Positions 61,732 to 64,000 of a stretch of DNA of 64,000 nucleotides are shown here, one piece after another. The DNA is from Longimicrobiales bacterium (GTDB taxonomy: Bacteria > Gemmatimonadota > Gemmatimonadetes > Longimicrobiales > Gaopeijiaceae). The notes beneath the pieces are model-generated. The model was not told the origin of the DNA. It saw only the letters and a program-made list of their open reading frames with translations, and did not search any database. The number at the start of each line of letters is the position of its first letter. The first letter of the stretch is position 1. The stretch spans positions 1 to 64,000 of the forward strand of contig JAQWPM010000024.1 of the NCBI GenBank assembly GCA_029245345.1. Direction: 5' to 3'. Both the position numbers and the translations under genes were made by a program.

Positions 61732-64000
61732 ATGACTGACGGCATCAAACGGCGGGATTTTCTCAAGGTGCTCGGTGTTTCGAGCGCTGGTGTTGCAGCT
61801 TCTGGTTGCTCCACGAGCGAAGTCGAGAAACTCCTTCCTTACGTAGTAGCTCCTGAAGAGATCACGCCGGGCGTCTCGACGTGGTACACCACCGTGTGTG
61901 GCAGCTGCTCCGCGCAGTGCGGCATGTGGGTGCGTACACGAGAGGGCAAGGCGGTAAAGGTCGAGGGCAACCCGAACCACCCGGTATCCGCCGGTGGTCT
62001 CTGCTCCCGCGGCCACGCTTCGCTCCAGCATCTTTATAACCCGGACCGCCTTGCTGGCCCGATGATCCGCGAAGGTGAAAACCTTCGTCAGGGCACGTGG
62101 GCCGAAGCCGAACAGCTCTTGGCGGCGAAGCTCCGCGCTGCGGGCAACGCCATGTACATCGGGGGCAACACCGGCCCCAGCATGAACCGCCTGATTGACG
62201 AGTTTGTGTCCGCCGTAGGTGGTACACGTGTCGAGTACGACGCGGTTTCCGACGCGGCGCTTCAGGAAGCTGCCCGCATGGCCTACGGCTCCAGCGCGCT
62301 TCCGCGCTACGACATCGAGAACGCTCGCCTGCTCGTGTCGTTCGGCAACGACTTCATTGAGTCCGGCTCGTCCCCGGTGGCCCATAACAAGGGCCTCTCA
62401 AAGATGAGTGCGGTGGACGATCATCAGTCCAAAGGACGCTTCGTCTATCTCGGAGCGCGACTGTCCACGACCGGCCTCAACGCCGACGAGTGGATCCCGA
62501 TCGTTCCGGGCACGGAGGCAGCCGTCGCGCTTGGCATGGCTTCGGTCATTGTTGGGGATGCTTCTGATGCGGGTCCGTACGCGGACGTGCTTCGCTCCTA
62601 CACGCCGACCACGGCTGCTTCAGTCGCTGGAGTCAGTGAGGACGCGATTCGTGAGTTGGCCGAGCGCTTCGTGGCTGATGGCCCAACGCTCGCCATGGGC
62701 CCAGGTGCTGGTGCCAACCATCGCGGCGCTACAGCAGCGCACATCGCGGTGATGATCCTGAACCACGTCGCGGGCAACGTGGGCCGCACGGTCCATTACG
62801 ATGCTGGAGTGACGGCTGCGGCGAGTTCCTACGCGGACATGGAGTCTGCGGTGAGCACGATGGCTGCCGGCCAAGTCGGAGTGGCCATCGTACATGGAGC
62901 CAACCCGGCATACACGATGCCTTCCGCGTCTGGCTTCGCAGAGGCCTTTGCACAGGTCGGCTTCAAGGTCTCCTTCGCCTCGGCGATGGACGAAACGGCC
63001 GCGATGGCCGACCTGATCATGCCGGATCGCCACTTCATGGAGGCTTGGGGGGACTCGATGCCTCGCAATGGAGTCATGGCGATTCAGCAGCCGGTCATGC
63101 AGCCTGTGCCGCACTTCGACTCCAAGCAGACTGGGGATGTGCTGCTCGCAGTCGCGAACCAGCTGGGCAACGGCCTGGGCTCTGCGACGTTCTTCGAATA
63201 CCTCCGGTCTGGTCACATGGAGATGCACGACGCCTCCATGGGCGACTTCGAGACCCTGTGGGCTGACGCGCTCCGCACGGGTGCGGTCGAGCACGATATG
63301 GCGATGGGCATGGCGACGGGTAGCGACATGGCCCTGCAAGCGCCGGACGCCGCGTTGAGCTTCGATCCCCCGCCGATGGACAGCGGTGGTGACTTGATGT
63401 TGATGGTGCATCCGTCGCCGCGGTTCGGTGCGGGTGAGTTCTCGAACAGCCCGTGGATGCAGGAACTCCCTGATCCGGTCTCCAAGATCACGTGGCACTC
63501 CTGGCTCGAAATGAACCCACACACCGCGGAACAGCGCGGCATTCGTGAGGGTGACATCGTCTCGGTCGCTTCGGGCAACGGTTCGGTGGACGTGCCGGTA
63601 TGGCTCTACCCGGGCATCCGGGAGGACGCCGTCGCACTCGCGATGGGTGGCGGTCATACCGATATGGGCCGCTGGGCCACCGGAAACGGCGTCAACGTGA
63701 TGGACCTCCTGCCCTCCGAGTCGGAGCAGGTGTCCGGAGCTCAGGTGACACTCGTCACCTCGGTGACCGTGACTCCGACGGGCGAACGTCGCCGGATCGC
63801 AACGATTGAAGGGTCGAGCGATCAGCATGATCGCCCGATCGCGCCGGCGGTTGCACTCGCCGACCTCGGGCACGCCGAAGAGGGCGACCATGAGGATGAC
63901 GGGCACGGACCGCTCATGGAGCTGCAAGGTGTTGGTGGATTTGTGCCGGTCGACGCAAACGGCGGTACGCCTGAGGCGTTCCCGCTGGCCGGTACGGATC
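61732..64000 (+). CDS. actB: Alternative complex III ActB-like molybdopterin/Fe-S subunit, cut by window end
   Basis: About 756 residues are visible; the frame is open to the right edge. It starts with a Tat-like signal (KRRDFLKVLGVSSAGVAAS, with Cys following). Four Cys for a [4Fe-4S] cluster are seen: CGSC-SAQC then GGLCSRG. The body is a molybdopterin-oxidoreductase-like domain (YIGGNTGPSMNRL, FGNDFIES, VHPSPRF). In ActB the domain lacks molybdenum cofactor in known cases, and a ferredoxin-like domain follows downstream; that part is outside the window. The complex oxidises menaquinol and passes electrons to ActA. Confidence 0.93.
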   Translation, partial: MTDGIKRRDFLKVLGVSSAGVAASGCSTSEVEKLLPYVVAPEEITPGVSTWYTTVCGSCSAQCGMWVRTREGKAVKVEGNPNHPVSAGGLCSRGHASLQHLYNPDRLAGPMIREGENLRQGTWAEAEQLLAAKLRAAGNAMYIGGNTGPSMNRLIDEFVSAVGGTRVEYDAVSDAALQEAARMAYGSSALPRYDIENARLLVSFGNDFIESGSSPVAHNKGLSKMSAVDDHQSKGRFVYLGARLSTTGLNADEWIPIVPGTEAAVALGMASVIVGDASDAGPYADVLRSYTPTTAASVAGVSEDAIRELAERFVADGPTLAMGPGAGANHRGATAAHIAVMILNHVAGNVGRTVHYDAGVTAAASSYADMESAVSTMAAGQVGVAIVHGANPAYTMPSASGFAEAFAQVGFKVSFASAMDETAAMADLIMPDRHFMEAWGDSMPRNGVMAIQQPVMQPVPHFDSKQTGDVLLAVANQLGNGLGSATFFEYLRSGHMEMHDASMGDFETLWADALRTGAVEHDMAMGMATGSDMALQAPDAALSFDPPPMDSGGDLMLMVHPSPRFGAGEFSNSPWMQELPDPVSKITWHSWLEMNPHTAEQRGIREGDIVSVASGNGSVDVPVWLYPGIREDAVALAMGGGHTDMGRWATGNGVNVMDLLPSESEQVSGAQVTLVTSVTVTPTGERRRIATIEGSSDQHDRPIAPAVALADLGHAEEGDHEDDGHGPLMELQGVGGFVPVDANGGTPEAFPLAGTD

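Noticed and set aside
62620-63927. Long minus-strand ORF of 435 codons opposite actB.
   Set aside because: The plus strand encodes ActB with family motifs and the antisense product is Arg/His-rich and unlike a protein family; it is a high-GC shadow.

Overview
The window looks like a piece of chromosome from an aerobic, high-GC Gram-negative bacterium. The best guess is Gemmatimonadota or a close relative. That guess is an inference from gene content: an alternative complex III start (actA/actB), an A-type-like oxidase operon, a DUF5916 beta-barrel, a large BNR/sortilin-like repeat protein, and many secreted peptidases, amidohydrolases and lipoproteins. No rRNA, tRNA, CRISPR array, prophage or transposase gene was found. 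Genes are dense, often joined by 4-base ATGA/GTGA overlaps.

Layout: 1-3.3 kb is the end of a cytochrome oxidase operon (ctaD fragment, two subunit III genes, a subunit IV-cytochrome c fusion, a small CxxC membrane protein). 3.5-13.9 kb holds a TPR membrane protein, a MOP-type exporter, a VWA protein, mutY, a creatininase-like protein, an SDR, an Lrp/AsnC regulator divergent from a trans-sulfuration PLP enzyme, and a MoxR/ChlI-type ATPase. 14-27.7 kb holds an ETF-quinone oxidoreductase, peptidase E-like protein, PanE-like reductase, a fused beta-lactamase/VanX protein, a broken P-loop kinase gene, SnoaL and amidohydrolase proteins, a Nudix hydrolase, a zincin lipoprotein, gamma-glutamyltransferase and an MBL-fold hydrolase. 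27.8-34.8 kb holds lon, selD, an ABC-permease relic, SirB1-like and YgfZ genes, and a peroxiredoxin. 35-52.6 kb holds BNR protein, prolyl oligopeptidase, YpdA-like reductase, D-aminoacylase-like enzyme, a receiver/PEP-synthase-like protein, glutamate dehydrogenase, DUF5916 protein and a LuxE/LuxC pair. 52.6-61 kb holds an AbrB-type regulator, a NatAB-like ABC exporter, and a six-gene leftward cluster moxR-DUF58-tgpA-hypothetical-SCO-PCuAC. 61.1 kb to the end begins alternative complex III.

The main discovery is selenocysteine use. Two genes that look truncated or split are each restored by reading one in-frame UGA as selenocysteine: selD (UGA at the catalytic Cys position, G-U-A-C-K) and a lipoprotein peroxiredoxin (active site W-U-P-Y-C). 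In both, a hairpin resembling a bacterial SECIS element follows the UGA. The peroxiredoxin hairpin is a perfect 7-bp stem with a GGU loop 21 nt after the UGA. The genome should therefore encode selA, selB and selC elsewhere.

Functional links: electrons from ETF-QO and other quinone reductases would pass through alternative complex III to the oxidase, and SCO and PCuAC probably load its copper. Peptidases, amidohydrolases, GGT and glutamate dehydrogenase suggest growth on peptides and amino acids. Lon, MutY, selenoperoxiredoxin and the YpdA-like reductase suggest protein and redox quality control.
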